This document shows, in pieces, positions 19,178 through 28,339 of a DNA stretch of 64,000 nt. The notes under the pieces were generated by a model. It was not told where the DNA came from. It made no database searches and saw only the letters and a program-made list of their open reading frames with translations. Location of the stretch: assembly GCA_021772935.1 (NCBI GenBank), contig JAJFLA010000031.1, forward strand, positions 1 through 64,000, read 5' to 3'. The stretch is from Gammaproteobacteria bacterium (GTDB lineage: Bacteria; Pseudomonadota; Gammaproteobacteria; Xanthomonadales; SZUA-36). How positions within the stretch are numbered: position 1 is the stretch's first letter; the number at the start of each line of letters is the position of its first letter. A program made the position numbers and the translations under genes.

Positions 19178-19201
19178 CCCCGCTTTTCGCGGGGTTTTTT
19201 T
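19178..19201 (+). terminator. Rho-independent terminator of groESL
   Basis: CCCCGC at 19178-19183 pairs with GCGGGG at 19189-19194 around a 5-base loop and is followed by seven T residues. It is 31 bases past the groEL stop. Confidence 0.92.
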
Positions 19202-19239
19202 AGCCTGTGAAAAGCGAGCCCCACCGCTATAATCTAGCG

Positions 19240-21894
19240 ATGACTGTTGTCAACCAACAAGATATTCTGACGCTCAGTCCGTTTCTGAGTCAATTGGTCT
19301 CCCGCCACCCTGACTGGCTGGAAGACCTGCGGGTATCCGGTCGTCTTGATAATCCCGTTTCGCCCAGTGCCGAGCTGCTGGCAACCAACATCGAAAAAAA
19401 GGGCCTGGACCCAGCACTTCGCCAGTTTCGCAATCAGGAAATGATGCGTTTGATCTGGCGCGATCTGAGTGAAAAGGCAGCGGTGGATGAAATACTAGTG
19501 GATTTAAGTATCCTCGCTGATACTTGCCTGCAAGCCGCGGTCAGTTATCACTCTCTGGCATTGGAGAAAAAGCACGGTATACCACGAAACGACAATGGCC
19601 AGCCCCAAAAACTCATTGTCATTGGCCTCGGCAAGCTTGGTGGCTACGAGCTCAACATGTCATCTGATATTGATATTATTTTTTGTTACCCCGATCGTGG
19701 TGTCTGTGATGGTCGCCGTGGCCTGAGCAATGAACAATTCTTTACTCGTCTCGCCCGCAGCATTATCCGTAGCCTGTCGGCCATTACGGCTGATGGTTTT
19801 TGTTTTCGAGTGGATACCCGCCTGCGGCCTTTTGGTGACTCTGGGCCGCTGGTCAGCAGCTTTTCCGCGCTTGAACAATACTATCAACGCGAAGGGCGCG
19901 ATTGGGAAAGATATGCATTAATTAAGGCCCGTCCGGTTGCTGGTGACCTGGCTTCTTGTGAGCAGTTGCTGAGCATATTGAAACCTTTTGTTTATCGCCG
20001 ATATATCGATTTTGGTGCGATTGAAGCGCTACGGAATATGCATGCCAACGTACGTGAAGACGCTTTACGTAAAGACCGTCTTGATGATATTAAACGGGGT
20101 CCAGGCGGTATCCGCGAAATTGAATTCCTGGTGCAAACCTTTCAGTTGCTTCGTGGTGGGCGGGGAGCCACCCTGCAAACCTCTTCACTATTCACGGCAA
20201 TTGCTGGTTTGCAAAAGCTGCAGTTGTTACCGGACGAAGCAATTGCCGCTTTGCTGGCTGCCTATCGTTTTTTAAGAAAAACCGAAAACCGTATTCAAGC
20301 GTTACACGACCAGCAAACACACCGGGTGCCCGGCGGTGAAGATGGCTTGCGCGTGGCCCAGGCCATGGGGTTTGAAGACATGTCAGGTTTCCAACTTGCC
20401 CTTGATGAAACCAGAAACAGCGTGCAATCTTTATTTGAGCAAAGCCTGCCCCAGCCAACCGGCCTCAATGACGACAAAAACCCGTGGCACGCTTATTGGC
20501 AGCGGTTAAGAAACAGCACCCTGGACGACACCTCGTCAACATCCGAACGGACGCCTCTGGCAGCGTTCGTCAAACGGTTAAACCGACTTTCACTCAGTCA
20601 GCGTGCATCCCAACGTCTCGACCAGTTTATGCCGTTATTGTTGGAGCGTTTTGATTCTTTGTCACCGTCCGATACCATTATCAACCGTGTACTGGATCTG
20701 GTTTCTGCAATCTGCCGGCGTAGCGCGTATTTATCCCTATTGGTACAAAACCCGGAAGCCAGCAAGCGGATGCTGTCGTTATTTTCGGTCAGCAACCGTG
20801 TTGCTCAGACCGTTACTAGATACCCGGCTTTGCTGGATGAGTTAATAGACCCCAGTCTCGGTGCCCAGCCTCCCACCAAGAAAGATATTCTGGCCGGTGT
20901 TGAGCGGGTATTACAAACAAATAACGGAACCGAAACCGTGCTGCAAGACCTGAATTACCTCAAACAAGTGTTCAGCCTGCGTATTGCTGTGGCAGTGCTG
21001 CAATTAACGATGACGGCCTCTGAAGCCCGGACAGCGCTCAGCCAGCTTGCCCAGAACCTGGTGCAAGCCGCATTAAGTTTGTCGCAAACCGAAATGGAAA
21101 ACCGTCATGGCCACTTACCTGGCCCCGAGCTTGCCGTTATTGCCTACGGAAGCCTGGGTGCTTTTGCGCTGGGTTTTGACTCCGACCTTGATCTGATTTT
21201 CTTATATCAACCCGCGACAGAACGGTCTAATGGTGCCCGCCCAATCTCCGCCGAACGTTACCACACCGGCATAGCTCGCCGCATGCTTAGCCTGTTGTCG
21301 GCAACCACACCATGTGGGCGACTGTACAACATCGATGCGCGGTTGCGGCCAAACGGACGTGCGGGCCTGCTGGTCTCCAGCGTGGATGCGTTCAGACGTT
21401 ATCAACTGGAAGAGGCCTGGACCTGGGAGCTACAGGCGTTGACGCGCGCCAGAGCAGTCGCTGGCGGTACGGACGTAGCGCAGAGTTTTGCCGCCTCTCG
21501 ACGGCAGGTGCTGACGATGTCACGTGACAAGTCCCTTATCCGGCGTGAAATTCCTGCTATGCGAGAACGGATACGTACGGAACATGGTGACAGTCTCTCG
21601 CTCAAACATGGTCCAGGAGGCCTCCTGGACATTGAGTTTATTGTACAGCTCGGCTTGCTGCTCAGCGCTAACGAATTTCCTGAGGTTATCAAATCTACCG
21701 ACGTGATTGAACAGCTGCTTTCTCTGCGGGATTGTGGCTGGATAAATGCCAATACATTCAAAACCCTGCTTAACGCCTATACACAACTGAGTCACGCTAG
21801 TCAGCACGCCTCTTTGATCGACGACAGTATTGACGTTGAAACCTCTCAGCTACTTAATGTCGCGCTGGCGTTATGCAATCAGATATTGAGGTAG
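19240..21894 (+). CDS. glnE: Bifunctional glutamine synthetase adenylyltransferase/deadenylylase
   Basis: GlnE adds or removes AMP on glutamine synthetase according to nitrogen status. Two nucleotidyltransferase domains are visible: GLGKLGGYELNMSSDIDI near residue 130-150 (deadenylylation half) and AYGSLGAFALGFDSDLDL near 630-650 (adenylylation half). Each is followed by an RLRPFG- or RLRPNG-type motif. From ATG 19240 it has 884 residues; GTG at 19207 would add 11. Neither start has a clear ribosome-binding site. A TATAAT hexamer lies just before 19240, so a leaderless transcript is conceivable. Confidence 0.93.
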   Translation: MTVVNQQDILTLSPFLSQLVSRHPDWLEDLRVSGRLDNPVSPSAELLATNIEKKGLDPALRQFRNQEMMRLIWRDLSEKAAVDEILVDLSILADTCLQAAVSYHSLALEKKHGIPRNDNGQPQKLIVIGLGKLGGYELNMSSDIDIIFCYPDRGVCDGRRGLSNEQFFTRLARSIIRSLSAITADGFCFRVDTRLRPFGDSGPLVSSFSALEQYYQREGRDWERYALIKARPVAGDLASCEQLLSILKPFVYRRYIDFGAIEALRNMHANVREDALRKDRLDDIKRGPGGIREIEFLVQTFQLLRGGRGATLQTSSLFTAIAGLQKLQLLPDEAIAALLAAYRFLRKTENRIQALHDQQTHRVPGGEDGLRVAQAMGFEDMSGFQLALDETRNSVQSLFEQSLPQPTGLNDDKNPWHAYWQRLRNSTLDDTSSTSERTPLAAFVKRLNRLSLSQRASQRLDQFMPLLLERFDSLSPSDTIINRVLDLVSAICRRSAYLSLLVQNPEASKRMLSLFSVSNRVAQTVTRYPALLDELIDPSLGAQPPTKKDILAGVERVLQTNNGTETVLQDLNYLKQVFSLRIAVAVLQLTMTASEARTALSQLAQNLVQAALSLSQTEMENRHGHLPGPELAVIAYGSLGAFALGFDSDLDLIFLYQPATERSNGARPISAERYHTGIARRMLSLLSATTPCGRLYNIDARLRPNGRAGLLVSSVDAFRRYQLEEAWTWELQALTRARAVAGGTDVAQSFAASRRQVLTMSRDKSLIRREIPAMRERIRTEHGDSLSLKHGPGGLLDIEFIVQLGLLLSANEFPEVIKSTDVIEQLLSLRDCGWINANTFKTLLNAYTQLSHASQHASLIDDSIDVETSQLLNVALALCNQILR

Positions 21895-21926
21895 AATACA
21901 GCTACTATTTTTGTGGAGATGGCACT

Positions 21927-22136
21927 TTGACTCATCGCACTGACGCCCAGGATAACAGCCTGGAATATGCTAATACGCAGACCCAGACCGAGATAAGTCG
22001 CGCGGACCTACCGCTTTCTTGTCCTTTACCAAACCAGAAACTCTGGAATGCTCACCCACGTGTTTACCTACCCATTGACGACAGCGGCGAAACCAGCTGC
22101 CCGTATTGTGGTACACATTACGCATTGACTGCCTGA
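21927..22136 (+). CDS. CHCC-type zinc-finger protein (zf-CHCC family)
   Basis: The 69-residue protein ends in a zinc-binding motif: SCPL, then the single His in AHPRVYLPI, then SCPYCGTHYAL, matching the CHCC zinc-finger family related to the mitochondrial complex I subunit NDUFS6. The TTG at 21927 was chosen because TGGAGATG lies directly upstream; an in-frame ATG at 21873 would overlap glnE and add residues unlike the family. In related bacteria this gene also sits beside LPS glycosyltransferase genes. Its function is not known. Confidence 0.75.
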   Translation: MTHRTDAQDNSLEYANTQTQTEISRADLPLSCPLPNQKLWNAHPRVYLPIDDSGETSCPYCGTHYALTA

Positions 22137-22154
22137 GCAGGGTCTTTAACGCTA

Positions 22155-23267
22155 ATGCATGTTGTACAGGCTTTGGTGTCACTCAGCATCGGCGGGTCAG
22201 AAATGGTCGCTGTCGAGATCACCGAGCACTTGCGTGCAGCGGGCCACCGGGTAACTGTACTCGCAGCCAATGGTCCGTTGGCGAACCGTGTCAATGCTGC
22301 CGGAGCCGAATTGCTCAATTGGCCCATCGGCCGCAAACGCTTGGGTACCTTACGTTACATCTTGCGCTTTCGCTCCTGGTTGCTGCAAAACCAAGCGGAT
22401 ATCGTCCACGTACACTCCCGTTTACCTGCCTGGATTTGTTACCTGGCGCTACGCAAACTACCTGCGGATAAACGACCGATATTCATTACATCCATGCACG
22501 GACAATATTCTGTCAGCAGCTACAGTGCGATCATGGCTCGCGGAGACCATGTCGTCGCGGTCTCCAAACATATCCGTGACTACACGCTGAAAAATTATTT
22601 ACCGCCAGACAGCCCCTCTCCACACACGATATACGGCGGCACCAGTCGGGACGATTTTCCGTATGGCTATCAACCATCTGACGACTGGTGGAAAAACACC
22701 TATGCCGAATTTCCGGCACTGAAAAACAAACGCCTCCTGTTGTTACCTGGACGCTTATCACGTTATAAAGGCCATGCAACTTTTATCGAAATGCTGACCA
22801 GGCTTCAATCATCATACGACGATATTCATGGCGTCATCCTGGGCCGCGCTAAACCGGGCTCCCGCTACATCAACGAGTTAGAAGGTCTGGCGATTCGTAG
22901 CGGGATGGCTGACAAACTGTCATTCGTTGGCGTGAGGACTGATATGCGGGACTGGATGGCCGCATCATGCATTGTCTTCAACCTGTGTAGTGACCCGCCA
23001 GAAGCCTTTGGCAGAACCATGCCTGAGGCTCTTTCCCTGGGGGTGCCGGTCATCGCATGGAACCATGGCGGGACCAAAGAAGTCCTGCGTGAGATGTATC
23101 CATTTGGTGCGGTACAAGCAGATAATCTGCAAGCGCTTGTACACAGGGTCGGTACATTTCTGCAACAGACACCCATGGTTAAAAAAAGTGATGCTTTCTC
23201 TTTGCTGGCCTCGATGGATCAAACCTTGAACCTGTATCTTCATGCCCTAGGAGCCTGTCGGATTTAA
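22155..23267 (+). CDS. GT4-family glycosyltransferase
   Basis: The 370-residue protein shows the GT-B fold of family 4: an N-terminal half starting MHVVQALVSLSIGGSEMVAVE and a C-terminal nucleotide-sugar-binding half with LLPGRLSRYKGHATFIE and the E-x7-E motif in EAFGRTMPEALSLGVPV. It probably adds a sugar to lipopolysaccharide core or another surface glycan, since an O-antigen ligase-like gene and waaA follow. The last residues and the stop codon lie within the left inverted repeat of a MITE-like element, so the C-terminus may have been changed by that insertion. Confidence 0.8.
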   Translation: MHVVQALVSLSIGGSEMVAVEITEHLRAAGHRVTVLAANGPLANRVNAAGAELLNWPIGRKRLGTLRYILRFRSWLLQNQADIVHVHSRLPAWICYLALRKLPADKRPIFITSMHGQYSVSSYSAIMARGDHVVAVSKHIRDYTLKNYLPPDSPSPHTIYGGTSRDDFPYGYQPSDDWWKNTYAEFPALKNKRLLLLPGRLSRYKGHATFIEMLTRLQSSYDDIHGVILGRAKPGSRYINELEGLAIRSGMADKLSFVGVRTDMRDWMAASCIVFNLCSDPPEAFGRTMPEALSLGVPVIAWNHGGTKEVLREMYPFGAVQADNLQALVHRVGTFLQQTPMVKKSDAFSLLASMDQTLNLYLHALGACRI

Positions 23268-23413
23268 CATGATCTACTACGTAATAACCGAGTTTGGCCA
23301 GATTCTCCGCTCTTTTGCGTCAAATAGCGGTGCTATTCTCCTTAAAAGACCGAAAAACCTGACTCAAATCGGTTTTCCCTCGCTACGATCCGTCAAACCC
23401 GACAGGCTCCTGG
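23247..23413. mobile_element. MITE-like element with 19 bp terminal inverted repeats
   Basis: The left repeat (23247-23265, containing GAGCCTGTCGG) and the right repeat (23395-23413, containing CCGACAGGCTC) match at 17 of 19 positions. The 167 bp body carries a small AATAGC/GCTATT hairpin and no reading frame of note. The left end lies inside the glycosyltransferase gene and supplies its final codons and TAA. It fills most of the 177 bp gap before the O-antigen ligase-like gene. No transposase family could be assigned. Confidence 0.6.
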
Positions 23414-23444
23414 GCGCTCAACAATGTAACGGAAAGGAAGGTTG

Positions 23445-24689
23445 ATGAAATTTCTGCTCAAACGACTGACCACCGACTGGCCTAGCTGGTTGGCTGTGTC
23501 CTTTTTTGCATTGTTGCCTTTTGGCAGACTGGCAGAAATCCCCTTGTCAGCATTCGCCCTGAGCCTGCCGTTCCTGGCCCGATCAGCTGAGAACAGACAG
23601 CGTATACGGCGGGTTTCGCTTGTCGTTATTCCGGTTTTTTTGTGCTTCTGGCTACCACTGTTAATTTCAAGTTTTGATTCCTACATGCCACAGAAAAGTT
23701 GGGGTAGCACTATTGCTTCACTTCGTTTTCTGGCTGCAATACTCAGCATGGCGGTGTTGTTACGAGCCGATTCAGCACGCTGGCGCGTGATTCGCTGGAC
23801 ATCTTTCCTGCTGGTGTTTTGGGCTATGGATGGCTTTGTTCAGTTGATTTTTGGAAATGATTTGTTTGGTATCGCAATGCATCCAGAACGACTCAATGCG
23901 TTGTTTGTGCAAAAGTTCCAGTTTTTTGGCCCGACCTTGGCCATGCTTTCCCCACTGCTACTTGAGCACGCCCGCCGTCATTGGCCTGCCTGGGCCTGGG
24001 TGGCGGCTTTCACCTTAACACTGGGCGCTGTTTTAATTGCTGGCATGCGTGCAGGCTGGCTTGTCATGGGCCTGGTATTGATTGTTTATATGTGGCTCAT
24101 GCACCGGCAGGAAAACCGTGAACTCAGAAGAGTGTCCCTATCTATACCGGTATTTGTCATCACCGCGATCATCGGCAGCTACCTGGTTTCACCCTTATTT
24201 CAGGCAAGGCTTGAACAATCACTGGTCATCACACAAGGCTCCCAGGCTGCTGTAAACGCGGCCAGCACCTACCGCTTGCCGATTTTTAAAACCAGTCTGG
24301 CCATGTTCAAGGCGCACCCGGTCAACGGGGTTGGTGTCCGCGCTTTTCCAAAAGCTTATATGGAGTACGCCACGAAAGACGATGTCCACATTCAGCGATC
24401 AAGCGGTAAATCTGGCGCAACACACGCTCACAACCTGATACTTGAAGTAATGGCAGACACTGGCGGTATCGGTTTGCTCGGAATGTTTGCTGGTTTTGTG
24501 CTGGCGATACGTTTTTGGCAGGGCTTTACGCCTGCCCGGCGCAATGAAGCTTTTCCTTATGCCCTGGCTTTAGCGCTAATGCTGTTTCCGTTTAATTCTC
24601 ACTTCGCGCTTTATGGTACCTACATGTCATCATTGATCTGGATGCTTTTCGGACTTTGGGCGGCTTGTATTGATAAAGGCCCGAGTTAA
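23445..24689 (+). CDS. O-antigen ligase-like (Wzy/WaaL family) membrane protein
   Basis: The 414-residue protein has about ten to twelve hydrophobic spans and a large loop at about 285-340 with GVGVRAFPKAY and the GATHAHNLILEVMADTG segment, the typical place and look of the WaaL/Wzy catalytic loop with its His residue. Such enzymes join or polymerise surface polysaccharide units at the periplasmic face of the inner membrane. The ATG at 23445 has GGAAAGGAAGG upstream. waaA starts three bases after its stop, so the pair is probably one transcript. Ligase versus polymerase cannot be told from sequence. Confidence 0.8.
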   Translation: MKFLLKRLTTDWPSWLAVSFFALLPFGRLAEIPLSAFALSLPFLARSAENRQRIRRVSLVVIPVFLCFWLPLLISSFDSYMPQKSWGSTIASLRFLAAILSMAVLLRADSARWRVIRWTSFLLVFWAMDGFVQLIFGNDLFGIAMHPERLNALFVQKFQFFGPTLAMLSPLLLEHARRHWPAWAWVAAFTLTLGAVLIAGMRAGWLVMGLVLIVYMWLMHRQENRELRRVSLSIPVFVITAIIGSYLVSPLFQARLEQSLVITQGSQAAVNAASTYRLPIFKTSLAMFKAHPVNGVGVRAFPKAYMEYATKDDVHIQRSSGKSGATHAHNLILEVMADTGGIGLLGMFAGFVLAIRFWQGFTPARRNEAFPYALALALMLFPFNSHFALYGTYMSSLIWMLFGLWAACIDKGPS

Positions 24690-24692
24690 ACG

Positions 24693-25952
24693 ATGCGCTT
24701 TTTGTATTCTTTCCTCATTATGGTCAGCACCCCTTTTGTTTTGCTGTACTTTGCTTTACGGGGGCTTCGGGATCGCGCTTATCTTGGCCACTGGAACGAA
24801 CGTTTTGGCTTTATTCCACACCCCATTCAACTACGTGGAATATGGGTGCACGCTGCATCGGTCGGTGAGTTTAATGCAGCGTGCCCGCTGATCAAGGCAC
24901 TACTCAAAACCTACCCCGAGCTGCCTGTGATGGTTAGCACCTTGACACCCACAGGGGCTCAGAGAGTCAAAAAAGAGCTGGGTGATCAGGTCTCGCACAG
25001 CTATATTCCGATTGATCTGCCGGGAGCCGTTTCACGGTTTTTAAGCCGCCTGCAACCCCGCCTGGTAATCGTGATGGAAACCGAGATCTGGCCCAATCTG
25101 TTTCTTGGGATAAATAAACTGAATATTCCGCTGCTAATGGCAAATGCCCGGCTTTCTAAACGCTCCACCAGACGTTTTAGCCTCATCTCCGGGTTGATCA
25201 AAGAAGCTCTGCAGTCTGTAACCTGGGTTGGCGCTCAAAGTTCCACTGATGAAGACCGGCTGCTCAGTTGTGGCGTGACCCCACACCGATCCGTCATGAC
25301 CGGTAATCTTAAGTATGACCTGCTTATCCCTGCCAGACTTGAACTTGAAGCTGCTACCTTGCGTGACGGCTGGAACAGCGAGAGACCGGTGCTGGTTGCG
25401 GGCAGCACCCACGAAGCGGACGAAAACATCGTAATTCCTGCTTTTGTCGAACTGCTGACTGAGCTGCCGGGTGCTTTGTTGATATTGGTGCCACGCTATC
25501 CGGAACGCTTCAGCCAATCAACGCAACGGGCGTTGGCGGCCGGTTTGCGAACGGAGTTACGCAGCCAGGGTGAGAGCTGTTCCGAACAGGCACAATGTTT
25601 CGTAATTGATTCCGTCGGGGAGTTAATGAAATATTATGCCTGCGGTGATATCGCTTTTGTCGGTGGCAGCATGGGTGACCAGGGCGGTCATAATGCGCTC
25701 GAACCCGCCGCTCTGGGTAAACCGGTTTTGTTGGGCCCAAACATGAACAACGCCAAGGAAATTGCCTCTCAATTGCTCTTATGCAATGCTGCCCGACGTG
25801 TCACCGATCAGCAGGGTTTCAGGCAAACGGCTAAACAACTACTAACCGACACGGCCTTACGCGACAGCATGGGGCTCGCCGGGCGGGCGCTGGTTGAAAA
25901 AAACAAGGGTGCACTGGATTTAACCTTGAAGGCGGTTAGAAAACTGCTCTAA
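24693..25952 (+). CDS. waaA: 3-deoxy-D-manno-octulosonic acid (Kdo) transferase
   Basis: WaaA adds Kdo to lipid A precursor at the inner membrane. The 419-residue length fits. An N-terminal hydrophobic anchor (residues about 3-22) is followed by WVHAASVGEFNAACPLI, which contains the catalytic Glu of the family, then VMETEIWPNLF and the C-terminal GHNALEPAALGKPVLLGP nucleotide-sugar-binding part. It ends the lipopolysaccharide gene run and is convergent with tolC. Confidence 0.95.
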   Translation: MRFLYSFLIMVSTPFVLLYFALRGLRDRAYLGHWNERFGFIPHPIQLRGIWVHAASVGEFNAACPLIKALLKTYPELPVMVSTLTPTGAQRVKKELGDQVSHSYIPIDLPGAVSRFLSRLQPRLVIVMETEIWPNLFLGINKLNIPLLMANARLSKRSTRRFSLISGLIKEALQSVTWVGAQSSTDEDRLLSCGVTPHRSVMTGNLKYDLLIPARLELEAATLRDGWNSERPVLVAGSTHEADENIVIPAFVELLTELPGALLILVPRYPERFSQSTQRALAAGLRTELRSQGESCSEQAQCFVIDSVGELMKYYACGDIAFVGGSMGDQGGHNALEPAALGKPVLLGPNMNNAKEIASQLLLCNAARRVTDQQGFRQTAKQLLTDTALRDSMGLAGRALVEKNKGALDLTLKAVRKLL

Positions 25953-25975
25953 CTGAACCAACACTTAAGCAAGCA

Positions 25976-25998
25976 CTACCCCCAGCAAAGAGGGGTAG
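25976..25998. terminator. Hairpin between convergent waaA and tolC
   Basis: CTACCCC (25976-25982) pairs with GGGGTAG (25992-25998) across a 9-base loop; outer GC pairs can extend it. It lies between two convergent genes and could stop transcription from both sides, though no clear U run follows. Confidence 0.5.
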
Positions 25999-26011
25999 CG
26001 CCTCTCACCAG

Positions 26012-27364
26012 TTATTTTAGGATACCGTTAACTTTATGAAGATCTTCCTTGATCAACACGCCCGCAGCTGCTTTTAATCGCAGGTGATCCAGAATATAGG
26101 TGTGGCGTGCCCGAGAGTTGTCCCGCTGTGCCTGAAAATAACGTTGTTGTGCAATTAATACATCGACAATAGTGCGGGTACCAACCTCAAACCCGGCCTG
26201 GGTTGCCTCAAGAGCGCTTTCTGCTGAAATTCTGGCTTGTCCAAAAGCTCCCACTTGCTCAATACCGGCAATCACTGCTCGGTAGGCGTTGTTAGTCTGT
26301 CTTACGGCGGCCCTTTGTTGCCGGTCCAGATCTTCATGTACCGCATTGAGTGTATGTCGCGCCTGTCGTGTTCTGGAGGAGACCACGCCACCCTGGTAAA
26401 TCGGTACATTCAGTTGCAAAGTAATTCGCTTGTCTTCATTGGTCAGGTCTGTGGTGGCAATGACATTCTGGAAATCGTCCCTGACAATAAATTCATTATT
26501 GGTAAAGTCGCTATAACTTCCTACCAGATCCAGCGTCGGCAAATGACCGGCTCGTTGCAGGCGTACCGTGGCGCCCGCTATCTCAACACCCTTGTGTGCT
26601 GAGATCACCGCAGGATTGTATTGCATTGCCATATCAACCCATTCTGAAGCATTTTCCGGAAGCGGCTTGAGCAGCGGTAATAACTCTTGCAGCGGGTCAA
26701 AGTTATTAAAGTATTGCCCGGTCAGCTCATAAAGAGCTTCTTTGGCGTCAGCCAGATTGTTTTTTGAGACGATGGCGCGGGCACGCGCGTTATCATAACT
26801 GGCTCGGGCTTCATGAACGTCCGTTACGGCGGTTAAACCCACTTCAAAGCGTTGCTCTGCCTGTTCAAACTGTCTTTGCAGGGCCTTTTCTTCAGCATCG
26901 GCAAAAATAACGCCATCTTGTGCCGTTAACACGCCAAAGTATCCAACCGCGACCCTCACTAAAAAGTCCTGATAAGCAATATTATAGGTCGCCTCAGCCT
27001 GGCTGACCTGCCCACGCGCGATGTCCAGTTGCTCGTAGTTGCTTTGTGAGTACAGGGACTGACGCAAGGTCAAACCCAGTGTTTCGGTATCAGTCGTCGT
27101 GTCTGAGACAGTGATACCTGCTATGTCTGTTTGGCTGTCACCTTTTACCTTTGAGGCTGAGCCACTTAAGGTGGGCAACAGGTTTGCCCAGGCCTGGCGT
27201 TTGTTTTCGCCACTTGCCTGTTTGCGAAATGCTGCCGCCTGTAATTGTGGGTCATTCTTGACCGCCAGATCATGGACGCCGACCAGATCAACAGCAAACG
27301 CCGGTGATGAGATCAATAATACGGCCACCATCATACGCTGGTGATACTTGGTAACGAACTGCAT
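26012..27364 (-). CDS. tolC: TolC-family outer-membrane efflux protein
   Basis: The 450-residue precursor has a signal peptide (about residues 1-25, cleaved after AFA) and the tandem outer-membrane-efflux repeat typical of TolC, with conserved segments such as AVKNDPQLQAA, RQSLYSQSNYEQL and the second-repeat NNAYRAVIAGIEQV. It forms a trimeric channel for export of drugs or proteins with inner-membrane partners, none of which is adjacent. ATG 27364 is preferred because TAGGAG lies six bases before it. The methyltransferase gene is 19 bases upstream on the same strand, as often seen near tolC. Confidence 0.92.
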   Translation of the reverse strand: MQFVTKYHQRMMVAVLLISSPAFAVDLVGVHDLAVKNDPQLQAAAFRKQASGENKRQAWANLLPTLSGSASKVKGDSQTDIAGITVSDTTTDTETLGLTLRQSLYSQSNYEQLDIARGQVSQAEATYNIAYQDFLVRVAVGYFGVLTAQDGVIFADAEEKALQRQFEQAEQRFEVGLTAVTDVHEARASYDNARARAIVSKNNLADAKEALYELTGQYFNNFDPLQELLPLLKPLPENASEWVDMAMQYNPAVISAHKGVEIAGATVRLQRAGHLPTLDLVGSYSDFTNNEFIVRDDFQNVIATTDLTNEDKRITLQLNVPIYQGGVVSSRTRQARHTLNAVHEDLDRQQRAAVRQTNNAYRAVIAGIEQVGAFGQARISAESALEATQAGFEVGTRTIVDVLIAQQRYFQAQRDNSRARHTYILDHLRLKAAAGVLIKEDLHKVNGILK

Positions 27365-27383
27365 AGCCAACTCCTAAGGTCCC

Positions 27384-28043
27384 TTAAAATTCAAATTCTG
27401 GTGCTTTCTCAGCATTAATCAATCTTGCCAGGTCTGTTTCAAACAGACTTTCTTCGCGCCACTCAGTTGCATTTAGTTTTGTTAATAGCTTTGCTTCCAT
27501 CGCCGGGCCATCGCCACTAACCACAAATATGCGGCCGCCTGGATTGACCCACCCACGGAAGTGATCTGGAATTTCCTGAACGGAGCCGGTCACCACCAGT
27601 ACGTCATGTGCCTGCTCTGGTTGCCAGCCGGTCATCACGTCTCCGGTTTCAAATTCCACGTTATTAATGTCTAATTCTTTCAGTTTGGCTTCCGCCTCTC
27701 TGGAGAACTGTTCGTGTGTGTCCACACTCACAACCCGTTTAGCCAGCTGAGCGAGGCAGGCGGTCATAAACCCACTGCCAGTGCCTATCTCCAGTACCAT
27801 TTCATCTGGTTTCAGCTCCAGTGCCTGCAACAAACGACCCTCTACGACGGGCTTCATCATGACTTGCCCGTGATCCAAAGGTATGGCCATGTCCGTAAAC
27901 GCCAGTTTCCGGTATCGCACCGGCACAAAATCTTCACGATGGGTTGTTTCCAATAACGCAAGGACCCGCTCGTCCAGGACTTCCCAAGGCCTGACCTGCT
28001 GCTCTACCATATTGAATCGGGCTTGTTCGAAATTCATACTCAT
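27384..28043 (-). CDS. Protein-L-isoaspartate O-methyltransferase-like protein
   Basis: The 219-residue SAM-dependent methyltransferase belongs to the PCMT family that repairs isoaspartyl residues. Features are MVEQQVRPWEV near the start, PLDHGQVMMKP (the family's substrate-side motif, usually with GQTIS in true Pcm), and the SAM site LEIGTGSGFMTA. The altered GQVMM motif suggests this is the Pcm-like subgroup often encoded beside tolC and waaA rather than the canonical enzyme. Start ATG ATG-like codons at 28043 give little choice. Confidence 0.85.
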   Translation of the reverse strand: MSMNFEQARFNMVEQQVRPWEVLDERVLALLETTHREDFVPVRYRKLAFTDMAIPLDHGQVMMKPVVEGRLLQALELKPDEMVLEIGTGSGFMTACLAQLAKRVVSVDTHEQFSREAEAKLKELDINNVEFETGDVMTGWQPEQAHDVLVVTGSVQEIPDHFRGWVNPGGRIFVVSGDGPAMEAKLLTKLNATEWREESLFETDLARLINAEKAPEFEF

Positions 28044-28339
28044 CCTTTTTTACTCCCACCGGCGTTTACTTTTGTGCGCCTGATAAACAATTAAACAAGA
28101 TTAAGGCTTAGCCCCCCGGTGAGGCAAGGCACAGACTGCCGCTTTTAGGGGCTCGGATTTAAGTGCCATTAGTCACAACGGAGTGTATTTAAACAGATAC
28201 CATGGGTTATATTGACGCTCCGAATGATAATTAGGTTTCCGTTTACATAACCGCTATTATCCCACATGGGGCATCACAGGCTTGAAAAAAGGTTTAAAAA
28301 ATTGTATCTGACTGAAATAAAACATTGTGAAACCCGGTC
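28044..28339. other. Divergent intergenic region (296 bp)
   Basis: The region separates the Pcm-like gene from the second ECF sigma gene and must contain both promoters. An AGCCCC/GGGGCT inverted repeat with a wide loop is seen around 28111-28154. I checked for a thiamine riboswitch and did not see its conserved THI-box elements. I could not assign a convincing promoter. Confidence 0.4.

Noticed and set aside
28044-28339. Thiamine (TPP) riboswitch in the gap upstream of the second ECF gene
   Set aside because: thiC or thiamine genes are not adjacent and the conserved THI-box core was not found; only a loose inverted repeat is present.
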